NCBI GenBank assembly: GCA_002391065.1
Contig: DGRP01000060.1
Location: 14,251-28,169 of the forward strand
DNA: 13,919 bases
DNA from: Ruminococcus sp. UBA4385
GTDB taxonomy: Bacteria > Bacillota_A > Clostridia > Oscillospirales > Ruminococcaceae
Reading direction: 5' to 3'
In this document: piece by piece, positions 7,517 to 13,470 of the stretch
Numbering within the stretch: the stretch's first letter is position 1
Layout: each line of letters starts with the position of its first letter
Position numbers and translations under genes: made by a program
Notes under the pieces: generated by a model
The model's input: the letters and a program-made list of their open reading frames with translations, nothing else
Databases searched by the model: none
Told to the model about the DNA's origin: nothing

Positions 7517-7929
7517 GTGTTATCAGCCCCCGTTTCAAGTGTTCTTACCGTGAGCTCGATCTCTGCGCCCAGCCTGCCGAGTGCTCCGTCCTGCTTTATC
7601 TGAGAAAGCTTTGTCACCCGTGAAAGAAGATCTCCCGACATCGCAAGCTTCTCAAACAGAAGCGAGATATGATCCTCGAGCACATAAATATCACGGTAGG
7701 AGCACATTCTTCCAAAAAGCTTCACGGTAATAACGCTCTCGACCTCGCTCATAAGTGCCGAGCCCACCATGCACTGAGCGATCTCCTTTCGGCTGCCTAT
7801 ACCGACAAAGCCTATCATTGAGTCTTTCTTCCCCGTGACAGCCGCATCGGAAAATTCTCTGTATGTGATAAAGCCTGCCTCTCCTGCGGCAGTCATCACT
7901 GCATTCAACGTCATATTCAGGTTGTCCAT
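7513..7929 (-). CDS. Phage tail-completion / tail-terminator-like protein
   Basis: This is a 138-aa protein with an N-terminal helix, a strand-rich centre (SVITVKLFGR...YVLEDHISLLFEKL) and a final strand ending IELTVRTLE. The fold pattern, size and place after the connector gene fit the tail-terminator/neck proteins that cap the head end of a tail (XkdJ-like position in PBSX). The sequence itself shows no diagnostic motif, so the call rests mainly on order. The ribosome site GAGGAGG lies a few nt upstream of ATG 7929, and the gap to the connector gene is only 12 nt. Confidence 0.5.
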   Translation of the reverse strand: MDNLNMTLNAVMTAAGEAGFITYREFSDAAVTGKKDSMIGFVGIGSRKEIAQCMVGSALMSEVESVITVKLFGRMCSYRDIYVLEDHISLLFEKLAMSGDLLSRVTKLSQIKQDGALGRLGAEIELTVRTLETGADNT

Positions 7930-7941
7930 AGGTCCTCCTCT

Positions 7942-8316
7942 CTAGCCGTCGGCAAGGGCAAACACAAAGCCGTCCTCGGAAAGCAATCCTGCCACCCTTG
8001 CTCTTGCTTCCTCTCTGAGCTTCTCCGCCGCATCGACCCTTGACATTGATTCAAGGCGCTGTCCTGCCCTGCCGTCAGCCGATACAATATAGCGCTCTCC
8101 TGCGCACCTCATAAGAGCAAGCTCATAAACAGCCTCGCAGGCAGCAAGATGTTCACAGGCAGCAAGGTCTGAGGGCTGCAGCTTCTGCATATCAAGGGCT
8201 GTCTCCGTCTTTTTCATAGCTTCGAGAACCACGCTCTCATACATTGAAGCCTCTGTCTCATCAAGCCCTGCCAGCATTATAAATTCACTCATTATTGTTT
8301 TCTGATCCAGTCTCAT
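7942..8316 (-). CDS. Phage head-tail connector-like protein (gp6/XkdH-type)
   Basis: This 124-aa, nearly all-helical protein starts MRLDQKTIMSEFIMLAGLDETE and has several amphipathic helices rich in Ala, Leu, Glu and Arg. That is typical of the small adaptor proteins that ring the portal and open the way for tail attachment. Its place directly after the major capsid gene matches siphophage, myophage and PBSX order. A very strong ribosome site (AAGGAGGG) precedes ATG 8316. The 60-nt gap from the capsid gene holds a 9-bp hairpin (8339-8360), so the connector may be expressed at a lower level than the capsid. Confidence 0.62.
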   Translation of the reverse strand: MRLDQKTIMSEFIMLAGLDETEASMYESVVLEAMKKTETALDMQKLQPSDLAACEHLAACEAVYELALMRCAGERYIVSADGRAGQRLESMSRVDAAEKLREEARARVAGLLSEDGFVFALADG

Positions 8317-8338
8317 AATCTGACCCTCCTTAAAGGCA

Positions 8339-8360
8339 GGGGCAGGATAGCTCCTGCCCC
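8339..8360 (-). promoter_or_regulatory. Hairpin between capsid and connector genes (attenuator or mRNA stabiliser)
   Basis: GGGGCAGGA (8339-8347) pairs perfectly with TCCTGCCCC (8352-8360) over a 4-nt loop: 9 bp, seven of them G-C. On the minus strand it is followed by TGCCTTTAAGG rather than a clean T-run, so it is a weak terminator or 3'-end protector rather than a full stop. It sits 16 nt after the capsid stop codon, a common place for a device that raises capsid mRNA over downstream genes. Confidence 0.6.
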
Positions 8361-8376
8361 GACCGTTTATTGATTA

Positions 8377-9351
8377 TTAGCCATTTTCGGTGAGCACCTT
8401 TACTGCACCGGAGCTCAGCTTGCTGAAGCCCACGATAACAGATGCGGATATCTCATCGCACTGGGTAGAGATAAGCTTATCGAAATCAACGATAACGTCA
8501 GTTCCGAGCACCATTTCTCCTGCGCTGTTTCTGTCAACGCCCACACAGAGAACGTCTTCAACCTCAGCGCTCTTCACAAGAGTTACACCGTAAGGTGTGT
8601 CAACTGTTCCGCCCGACATATACTCGCCGATGCAGTACTTCATCTCGGACAGGCCGAGGATCTCTGCCATAGCAGCAGGCGAGCACACCATAGTAGTCAT
8701 ATTGTACTCGGTCATTGCTCCCCAGAAAGCCGTAAGGTCAGCATAGGTGATAGATGTACCCTGGAGTTCAACCTCTCCTGCACCTGTTACAAGAGTGTCA
8801 ATGATGAGCTTGTTCACATCACGGCTGATAGCCGCACCGAGGTTTTTAAGAATTACTCCGAAGGCTTCAAGTCTGTGCTTTCTGATAGACTCGTAAGAGC
8901 AGCTCAGTCTTCTTGCATACTTTGTGAGCGCAAGATTGGTCGAAGAGAGTCTCACGTTTGTAACAGGCACATTGCCTGCCTCGCTGACCTGATCGGAATT
9001 GCCGTCAGAGGTGACGGTCAGACCTCTGTAGTCGGTGCTGTCTGTATAGGTAACAGCTGCGGCTACATTCGGGATAATGGATACATTGTCCATGCCTGCC
9101 TTTATCATTCTTCTGACGTACTCGGGGAAGAGCACTGCCGAATCGGTGGATACGAAAAACTTCTCCACCTTGTCGGAGTCTGCTCCGTTTACCTTGATGT
9201 CAAATCTCTTGAGCTGTCTCTCAAAAGCGTCAAGGCCTGCAAGCTCGGTGCCTGCGTAATTGCTGTCAGGGTCGAGCGCCTCAAGCGCCTGTGTGAAGGT
9301 TTTGCCTGTGATCGAATAAAGTCCCTTTTCAAGTTTGATAGTGTTATACAT
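8377..9351 (-). CDS. HK97-type phage major capsid protein
   Basis: The 324-aa protein builds the icosahedral shell. It shows the general build of phage capsid-family proteins (XkdG-like). The N-terminal region (about 1-80) contains a charged helix. Next comes an LFPEYVRRMIKAG segment leading into a strand-rich domain with TKYARRLSCSYESI, then a DVNKLIIDTLVTG helix. The A-domain-like part holds TTMVCSPAAMAEIL and a VIVGFSKLSSGAVKV C-terminal strand. The gene lies right after a prohead protease, the standard order. Start: AAGGAG (9360-9365) lies 8 nt before ATG 9351 but only 2 nt before the in-frame ATG 9357, so the shorter form is preferred. A hairpin follows the gene. Confidence 0.85.
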   Translation of the reverse strand: MYNTIKLEKGLYSITGKTFTQALEALDPDSNYAGTELAGLDAFERQLKRFDIKVNGADSDKVEKFFVSTDSAVLFPEYVRRMIKAGMDNVSIIPNVAAAVTYTDSTDYRGLTVTSDGNSDQVSEAGNVPVTNVRLSSTNLALTKYARRLSCSYESIRKHRLEAFGVILKNLGAAISRDVNKLIIDTLVTGAGEVELQGTSITYADLTAFWGAMTEYNMTTMVCSPAAMAEILGLSEMKYCIGEYMSGGTVDTPYGVTLVKSAEVEDVLCVGVDRNSAGEMVLGTDVIVDFDKLISTQCDEISASVIVGFSKLSSGAVKVLTENG

Positions 9352-9378
9352 TTTCATTTCTCCTTTTAATCTGATTTA

Positions 9379-10203
9379 TCAGCATTTGTAGCTGAGGTTT
9401 TCTTCTTTGCCGTCGGTCGGAAGATAGTTCTGCTCCTCGCTGAAATATCGTTCCTCGTCCTTCAGCATTGCCTTTCTTAGCCTGAGCTTCAGGCTTTTAA
9501 GCTGGTCGCTGTTCATAGCCGAGGTCATTGCAGAGACCGCCTCCGCACTGACAAAGGGCTTGCAGAAATAGCTCATTCTGAGTATCTCCTCACGAAGCCT
9601 TGCTTCTTCGTCGGCAAGGAGCTTGTCCACCCTTTCTCCGTCTGTGAACGTCTTGGTAACGCCTGCTCCCTTCTGTGCAGGAACAGCCACGAACGACCAT
9701 TCGTAAGCATCGGTCGGCTCATCAAGAATGTGTACGCAGGTCCTGCCGTCATAGTCACGGCCTTTGATGTGCATACAGGGCTCCTTGTAAATGTCCGCAC
9801 CGCAGACGGAGCAAAGCTTCTTTGCCACCGAACAGCTTACCGAAACTTCCTTTTTGATACCGCCCTTTATCTCTGCTATAAGGTCGGCGTTGCCCTCGGT
9901 GCGCACCATATATGCCTTTGCAAGAAGGCGGTTCACTCCGCTGTCAGCATCATGGACTACCTCGCAGGAATATATCCTTGCGGTCTGGTTTCCGCCCTTA
10001 GGGTCATGGTCGAAGATACCTGTGCGCCCCTTGAAAAGCTCCGCAAGCTTGTGCAAAGCATCAAGGCTGAAACGCTCAAGGTCTCTGTCAACGCTGTCAT
10101 CGCAGAGAACAACGCTGAATGTGAAAAGCTCTTTCTCCGAAAGCTCTGTCTGAGCGTAGGAATTGATGAGAGCAAGCTCCTCTTCTGTTATCTTCTGTGA
10201 CAT
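9379..10203 (-). CDS. Prohead (capsid maturation) protease with a Cys/His cluster, possibly fused to scaffold
   Basis: The 274-aa protein resembles XkdF/HK97-type prohead proteases, which clip scaffold and capsid tails during shell maturation. VDRDLERFS (38-46) is followed by TGIFDHD with the candidate catalytic His66, ARIY, and the Ser segment EVSVSCSV (candidates Ser121 or Ser123). A Cys/His set comes next: C131, C134, C143, H145, C156, H158, which could bind zinc and is shared by a group of Firmicute phage proteases. The last 90 residues are helical and charged, ending QNYLPTDGKEENLSYKC, and could act as an internal scaffold delta-domain. The start ATG 10203 has AAAGGAG upstream. It sits between portal and capsid genes as expected. 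Confidence 0.8.
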   Translation of the reverse strand: MSQKITEEELALINSYAQTELSEKELFTFSVVLCDDSVDRDLERFSLDALHKLAELFKGRTGIFDHDPKGGNQTARIYSCEVVHDADSGVNRLLAKAYMVRTEGNADLIAEIKGGIKKEVSVSCSVAKKLCSVCGADIYKEPCMHIKGRDYDGRTCVHILDEPTDAYEWSFVAVPAQKGAGVTKTFTDGERVDKLLADEEARLREEILRMSYFCKPFVSAEAVSAMTSAMNSDQLKSLKLRLRKAMLKDEERYFSEEQNYLPTDGKEENLSYKC

Positions 10204-10240
10204 TGTTTCTCTCCTTTCATGTGTTTATATGCAAAGCTGT

Positions 10241-10289
10241 CAGTATCCGTTTTGTCCCATGATACGGCGTGCGTATGATCGGGATACTG
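10241..10289. repeat. Two-tier inverted repeat in the portal-protease gap
   Basis: CAGTATCC (10241-10248) and GGATACTG (10282-10289) are perfect reverse complements. Nested inside, ATACG (10262-10266) pairs with CGTAT (10272-10276) over 5 nt. The 100-nt gap 10204-10303 contains no gene. Neither strand shows a terminal T-run. It may be an RNA processing or stabilising structure, a protein site, or a scar left where a minor head gene was lost. Confidence 0.6.
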
Positions 10290-10303
10290 CCTGCTGTGCA
10301 GTC

Positions 10304-11455
10304 TTAGTCTGTGCCCTCTTTAAGCTGACGTGCTATCTGCTCGGCCTGTGCATTGTACAGACGTGAGCGTGCGAGGGCTTCCTCGTCCTGGAGGTTTATG
10401 TTGTCCCACTCTACCGCAGGTCTGCCTGCACAGCCCGAAAGTCTCAGAAAGGCTGAGCATATATCCTCCAATGCAGGAGTAAGAAGCCTGCGGTAGTATT
10501 CAAGCTCGCTGGTGAGAATATCAGCCTGCTGGCTTGACATACGCTCCGAGGTGTTCCAGTTAAGCCCCAGCACAAAGGGCGGAATGGAAAGCTTTGAGAT
10601 CATCTGCTCCAGAAGCTCCCTCACGGGCACCTGAGTGTCAATTATCTGGTTGTCGGCACCGATGACCTTTATGTCAACATCGCCGACAGCTACAAAGTCC
10701 TTGACCGAGCCGTTTCTTGATGCTGCCATTCCCTTTGACCATTCCTCGGCGATAGTCATGGCTCTCTGCTTTGCATTCGCCTGATCGCTCTCGTTCTGAG
10801 GCTTGTAGGTAACTGCGTAGCGCACGTTGCCGACACGGTCAAAGTTCTGGCCTATGCACTCATATATCCTCATAAGTATGCGGCTGAGTGCAGGAAGCCC
10901 TCTGAGGACAGATACACCCTCGGGGTGCTTCGGGCTGGGATTAAGAGTTGTATAGAGAAGCTGTTCGGGAGAGCTCAGAGGTATCTCCTTTCCGCCCCTT
11001 ACCATGAACACTCTTTTTTCGCAGGGGTCCTTTCCTGCATACACCCTGTAGGCCGTAGGGTCACATACCGCAAGGCCTCTGAAGCCCATTGTTTTGTGGT
11101 CTGTAAATATCCGCCCGAAGGCTCTGCCGTAGGTAAGCAGAGAATCCAGATACATATCCGCAAAGGTATTGAGTGACCTTCCCGATACACCTATGCTCAC
11201 GTTTTTGCAGAACTCATCGAGCAGCGGCTGAAAACGCTCCTCGGGAGCAATGACCTTAAAGCCGTTCGTAAGCCTTATGATTTTTGCTATGCAGGCATCA
11301 ATTATCGGCACGCAGGCACGAAGCTCCTCATAGAGCCCCGCCTCACAGAAGCGGTCGCCTGAGCTCAGTCTGAACTCAAAGTCCTCTGCCCTGCCTGCGC
11401 CTGCAATGCCCGTATCCGACTGCGCAGAGCTCTGCTTTTTTCTTGATAGTTTCAT
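10304..11455 (-). CDS. Phage portal protein
   Basis: The protein forms the dodecameric ring at one capsid vertex through which DNA is pumped by terminase. The 383-aa frame carries features of the portal family. The N-terminal part contains CVPIIDACIAKIIRLTNG, the middle has YLDSLLTYGRAFGRI, and the clip/stem region includes PVRELLEQMISKLSIPPFVLGL (about 279-300), the typical helix followed by 'IPPxxLG'. It is followed by the helical crown with MSSQQADILTSELEYYRRLLTP. At about 383 aa it is shorter than many portals of SPP1 type. The start ATG 11455 is preferred: AAAGGA lies at a normal distance from it, but nearly touches the in-frame ATG 11461. It follows the large terminase by 16 nt. Confidence 0.88.
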   Translation of the reverse strand: MKLSRKKQSSAQSDTGIAGAGRAEDFEFRLSSGDRFCEAGLYEELRACVPIIDACIAKIIRLTNGFKVIAPEERFQPLLDEFCKNVSIGVSGRSLNTFADMYLDSLLTYGRAFGRIFTDHKTMGFRGLAVCDPTAYRVYAGKDPCEKRVFMVRGGKEIPLSSPEQLLYTTLNPSPKHPEGVSVLRGLPALSRILMRIYECIGQNFDRVGNVRYAVTYKPQNESDQANAKQRAMTIAEEWSKGMAASRNGSVKDFVAVGDVDIKVIGADNQIIDTQVPVRELLEQMISKLSIPPFVLGLNWNTSERMSSQQADILTSELEYYRRLLTPALEDICSAFLRLSGCAGRPAVEWDNINLQDEEALARSRLYNAQAEQIARQLKEGTD

Positions 11456-11471
11456 ATTCATTTCCTTTCAT

Positions 11472-12728
11472 TCAGTTTTCTTCCCCTCGGGAGAGGGACA
11501 GAACAAAAAAGCTGTCCCGGCGCTCGGCAAGGTGTTCACAGACGAAATAGCGTATATCGTCCATAGCGTGATCGAACTCCTTGACGGGTGCGTCCTTTCC
11601 GCTTCGTTCGTCCCAGCGGTAGAGGTGAAATTCTCTTATCGTGTCCTCACAGCGGCGGTGTATTTTTATCCTGCCGTTTTTCAGACATTCAGAGACTATG
11701 CCTATGCCCTTCACAACATCATTTTTTGCAGGAATGACATTCAGCTCTCCGTGACGTCTTATGCACTCAATGAACGAGGCTGCCGACGGGTCACAGACTA
11801 TGCTCTCTGCCGACTTATCTCCGATGAGGTCAAGAAGCGCTTTGTAGTGTTCCTCATCTGTCCTGCGCACACCCTCACGGCGTGAATCGTAGTAGTACTC
11901 ATCTATCCTGTACCATACTCCGTCTGACTGTCCCCACAAGCCAAAGCTTGCAGGATTCACTGTGCCGTAGTCACAGCTTACAGCGAAGCAGCCGAACTTT
12001 TCGGGCAGCGTATCGACGATACAGCTCTCCGAGAACATCGGATAAACAAGCCCCGATACCGCAGTCCACTTTCCGAGAACAAAGCGCTCATAGAATACGC
12101 CCTGATATAGGCGTTCATACCGAAGCCTGACCTGCTCCGTAAGAGAGGGGTTATCTTCCATTGTGAAATGCCTGTACAGGAGATTTTTCTCCTTTGCCTT
12201 GTCTATCCACTCTCGCTTGAACCAGTGATACGGGTTATCGGGATTGCAGCACATAAATATCTTCGAGCCCTTCACAGAGCACCTTGCACAGGCCTGCTCA
12301 ACAAAGGTTCTCGGCATTAGGACAGCTTCGTCAAAGAGCACTCCCGCAAGGGTTATACCCTGAATAAGTGATGCGGAGCTTTCGTCCTTGCCGCCGAAGA
12401 GATAGAAGTCATTTCTGTGCCTGCCGAAGCCTATCTCGATCTTATTTTTTGATGGATAGTACCGAAAGGGCATTTTCATCAGCTTCAGAAAAGAGAAAAT
12501 GTCAGGCAGAAGATTTCGCTTTAAGCTTGCTATCGTTTTGGAGCAGAGGGCAAATCTCTTCCCGTCGAAGCTTGTCATAGCCCAGAGCATAAACGACAGC
12601 GACAAAGCAAAGGTCTTTCCGGAACGGACAGCACCGTCGCAGATGATGCCGTCAAAGTCACGGGTGCTTTTCTCTCTCCACCAGAGAAAAACATCAAGCT
12701 GTTTTTCCGATAGCTTATCCGTCATCAT
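11472..12728 (-). CDS. Phage terminase large subunit
   Basis: This is the motor ATPase and nuclease that packages DNA into the prohead through the portal. Counting from the upstream GTG (12737): Walker A GAVRSGKT (35-42), Walker B VLFDEA (133-138), coupling motif CNP (164-166). The RNase-H-like nuclease follows, with Asp residues in SCDYGT (D256), VCDPSA (D316) and EFDHAMDD (D389, D393, D394). All key residues are present, so the enzyme looks functional. The start is probably ATG 12728 (or the next codon, 12725), since GGGAA (12738-12742) is 9 nt upstream. The GTG at 12737 touches that site. It overlaps the small-terminase stop by 14 nt, so translation is coupled. Length (about 418 aa) is normal for XtmB-like terminases. 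Confidence 0.93.
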   Translation of the reverse strand: MMTDKLSEKQLDVFLWWREKSTRDFDGIICDGAVRSGKTFALSLSFMLWAMTSFDGKRFALCSKTIASLKRNLLPDIFSFLKLMKMPFRYYPSKNKIEIGFGRHRNDFYLFGGKDESSASLIQGITLAGVLFDEAVLMPRTFVEQACARCSVKGSKIFMCCNPDNPYHWFKREWIDKAKEKNLLYRHFTMEDNPSLTEQVRLRYERLYQGVFYERFVLGKWTAVSGLVYPMFSESCIVDTLPEKFGCFAVSCDYGTVNPASFGLWGQSDGVWYRIDEYYYDSRREGVRRTDEEHYKALLDLIGDKSAESIVCDPSAASFIECIRRHGELNVIPAKNDVVKGIGIVSECLKNGRIKIHRRCEDTIREFHLYRWDERSGKDAPVKEFDHAMDDIRYFVCEHLAERRDSFFVLSLSRGEEN

Positions 12729-13191
12729 TGCTGTCACTTCCCGACCCGCCGTAGATCATTGAGATCAGCTTATCGGCATCAGAGACCTCTTTGAGCTCAG
12801 GGTCAAGCTCGACCAGTTTTTCGAGCGCAGTCTGCCTGTCGGCAAACTTTATCTCAACAGCGCCGTCCTTCTGGAGCTTTATCCCCGATACATTGAAGAG
12901 GTCCATTTTCATGATCTGCTCAGCCGTGACCTCCTTATCAAAGGCAAGTCTTACAGCGTCATTCACCTGCCCGAAGGCAAGACGGGTAAGGCCTGTCCTC
13001 ACATAAGAGAGTGTTTGCGGAGAGCTTTTCTCCAGGCGTTCGAGCTCCTTTCTGGCGGCGGCCTGTTCGAGCATAGAGTCAGCGCTCAGGGCAGCTTTCT
13101 CAGGCGGAACACCTGCGGCAACTGCGGCCTCGAAGGCATTTCTTGTATGAAAGAAGCGCCTTGCGAAATTTACAAGCTTACTGTTTGACAT
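12715..13191 (-). CDS. Phage terminase small subunit
   Basis: This 158-aa DNA-recognition subunit finds the packaging start site and feeds the large terminase. The N-terminal part, FARRFFHTRNAFEAAVAAG (8-26), has the helix-turn-helix look of XtmA-like small terminases. A charged oligomerisation helix (AAARKELERLEK) and an acidic tail (SGSDSNDDG) follow. Start ATG 13191 has AAGGAG (13199-13204) 7 nt upstream. The in-frame GTG 13242 would add 17 residues unlike the family and has a poor ribosome site. It is the first gene of the module. Its ribosome site lies inside an 11-bp stem with the mRNA leader (13201-13211 with 13248-13258), which may control translation of the whole unit. Confidence 0.82.
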   Translation of the reverse strand: MSNSKLVNFARRFFHTRNAFEAAVAAGVPPEKAALSADSMLEQAAARKELERLEKSSPQTLSYVRTGLTRLAFGQVNDAVRLAFDKEVTAEQIMKMDLFNVSGIKLQKDGAVEIKFADRQTALEKLVELDPELKEVSDADKLISMIYGGSGSDSNDDG

Positions 13192-13198
13192 AAAAATT

Positions 13199-13266
13199 CT
13201 CCTTTCCGAGGCGGTGCAGTTTTTTCTGCTGACCCCTCTCACCTATCCCTCGGAAAGGGGTTTTTT
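13199..13266. promoter_or_regulatory. Long stem covering the terS ribosome site; also reads as a + strand terminator
   Basis: CCTTTCCGAGG (13201-13211) and CCTCGGAAAGG (13248-13258) are perfect reverse complements, 36 nt apart. A small hairpin GCAG-T6-CTGC (13216-13229) sits in the loop. In the minus-strand mRNA the stem contains the AAGG core of the terS ribosome site, which it would hide. On the + strand the stem extends by a U-G and a C-G pair and is followed by T6 (13261-13266), so it would also stop antisense transcription from the left. Either or both roles are possible. Confidence 0.6.
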
Positions 13267-13285
13267 GTTGCATAAAAAATGCAAC
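13267..13285. promoter_or_regulatory. Palindrome, candidate operator
   Basis: GTTGCAT (13267-13273) and ATGCAAC (13279-13285) form a perfect 7-bp inverted repeat around A5. A second related pair follows: GCAACA (13281-13286) with TGTTGC (13297-13302). The GTTGC/GCAAC half-sites are repeated four times within 36 bp, directly upstream of the terS leader. This pattern fits a dimeric regulator site; no regulator gene is in the window. Confidence 0.45.
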
Positions 13286-13325
13286 AATTGCTGAAATGTT
13301 GCCAAATTAAAATATAAAACATTTG

Positions 13326-13367
13326 TTTGCACAAAATTACAATCGTAATTTTATTGATTTTGCACAA
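13326..13367. promoter_or_regulatory. Palindrome flanked by TTTGCACAA direct repeats
   Basis: AAAATTAC (13333-13340) and GTAATTTT (13345-13352) are perfect reverse complements around AATC. The motif TTTGCACAA occurs on each side, at 13326-13334 and 13359-13367, 33 bp apart. The block lies between the divergent capsid operon and candidate RNA. No high-quality promoter could be fixed on either strand; TTGTAA/TTTTAT with 17-nt spacing on the minus strand is the best weak match for the operon. Confidence 0.45.
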
Positions 13368-13370
13368 TAC

Positions 13371-13470
13371 AAACCTATCAACACCCAACAACCCCAAAGA
13401 AGAGGACAACGAACCAAAAGCCCCAAAAACCCACCCATATAAAACAACAACCCTAATAAGCCCATAAACC
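13371..13470 (+). other. A/C-rich, G-poor tract (86 of 100 bases A or C)
   Basis: By hand count this 100-nt stretch has only 7 G and 7 T. It is strongly strand-asymmetric and contrasts with the purine- and G-rich, folded sequence that follows. It carries no convincing coding frame; the minus-strand frames through it are runs of Leu, Gly, Trp and Val caused by the composition. It could be an unstructured leader of the + strand RNA or a DNA site favouring strand opening. Confidence 0.6.

Noticed and set aside
8875..9369. Plus-strand open frame of 164 codons antisense to the capsid gene
   Set aside because: The capsid gene on the other strand fits the module; this frame has no ribosome site or recognisable content.
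13192..13242. Upstream GTG start adding 17 residues to the small terminase
   Set aside because: The extension is unlike the family, has a poor ribosome site and overlaps the long leader stem; ATG 13191 has AAGGAG at 7 nt.
6181..13260. Attachment-site direct repeats flanking the phage-like module
   Set aside because: I compared the sequence around 6181-6222 with 13199-13370 by eye and found no repeat longer than simple A/T runs. The right boundary may lie outside the window.
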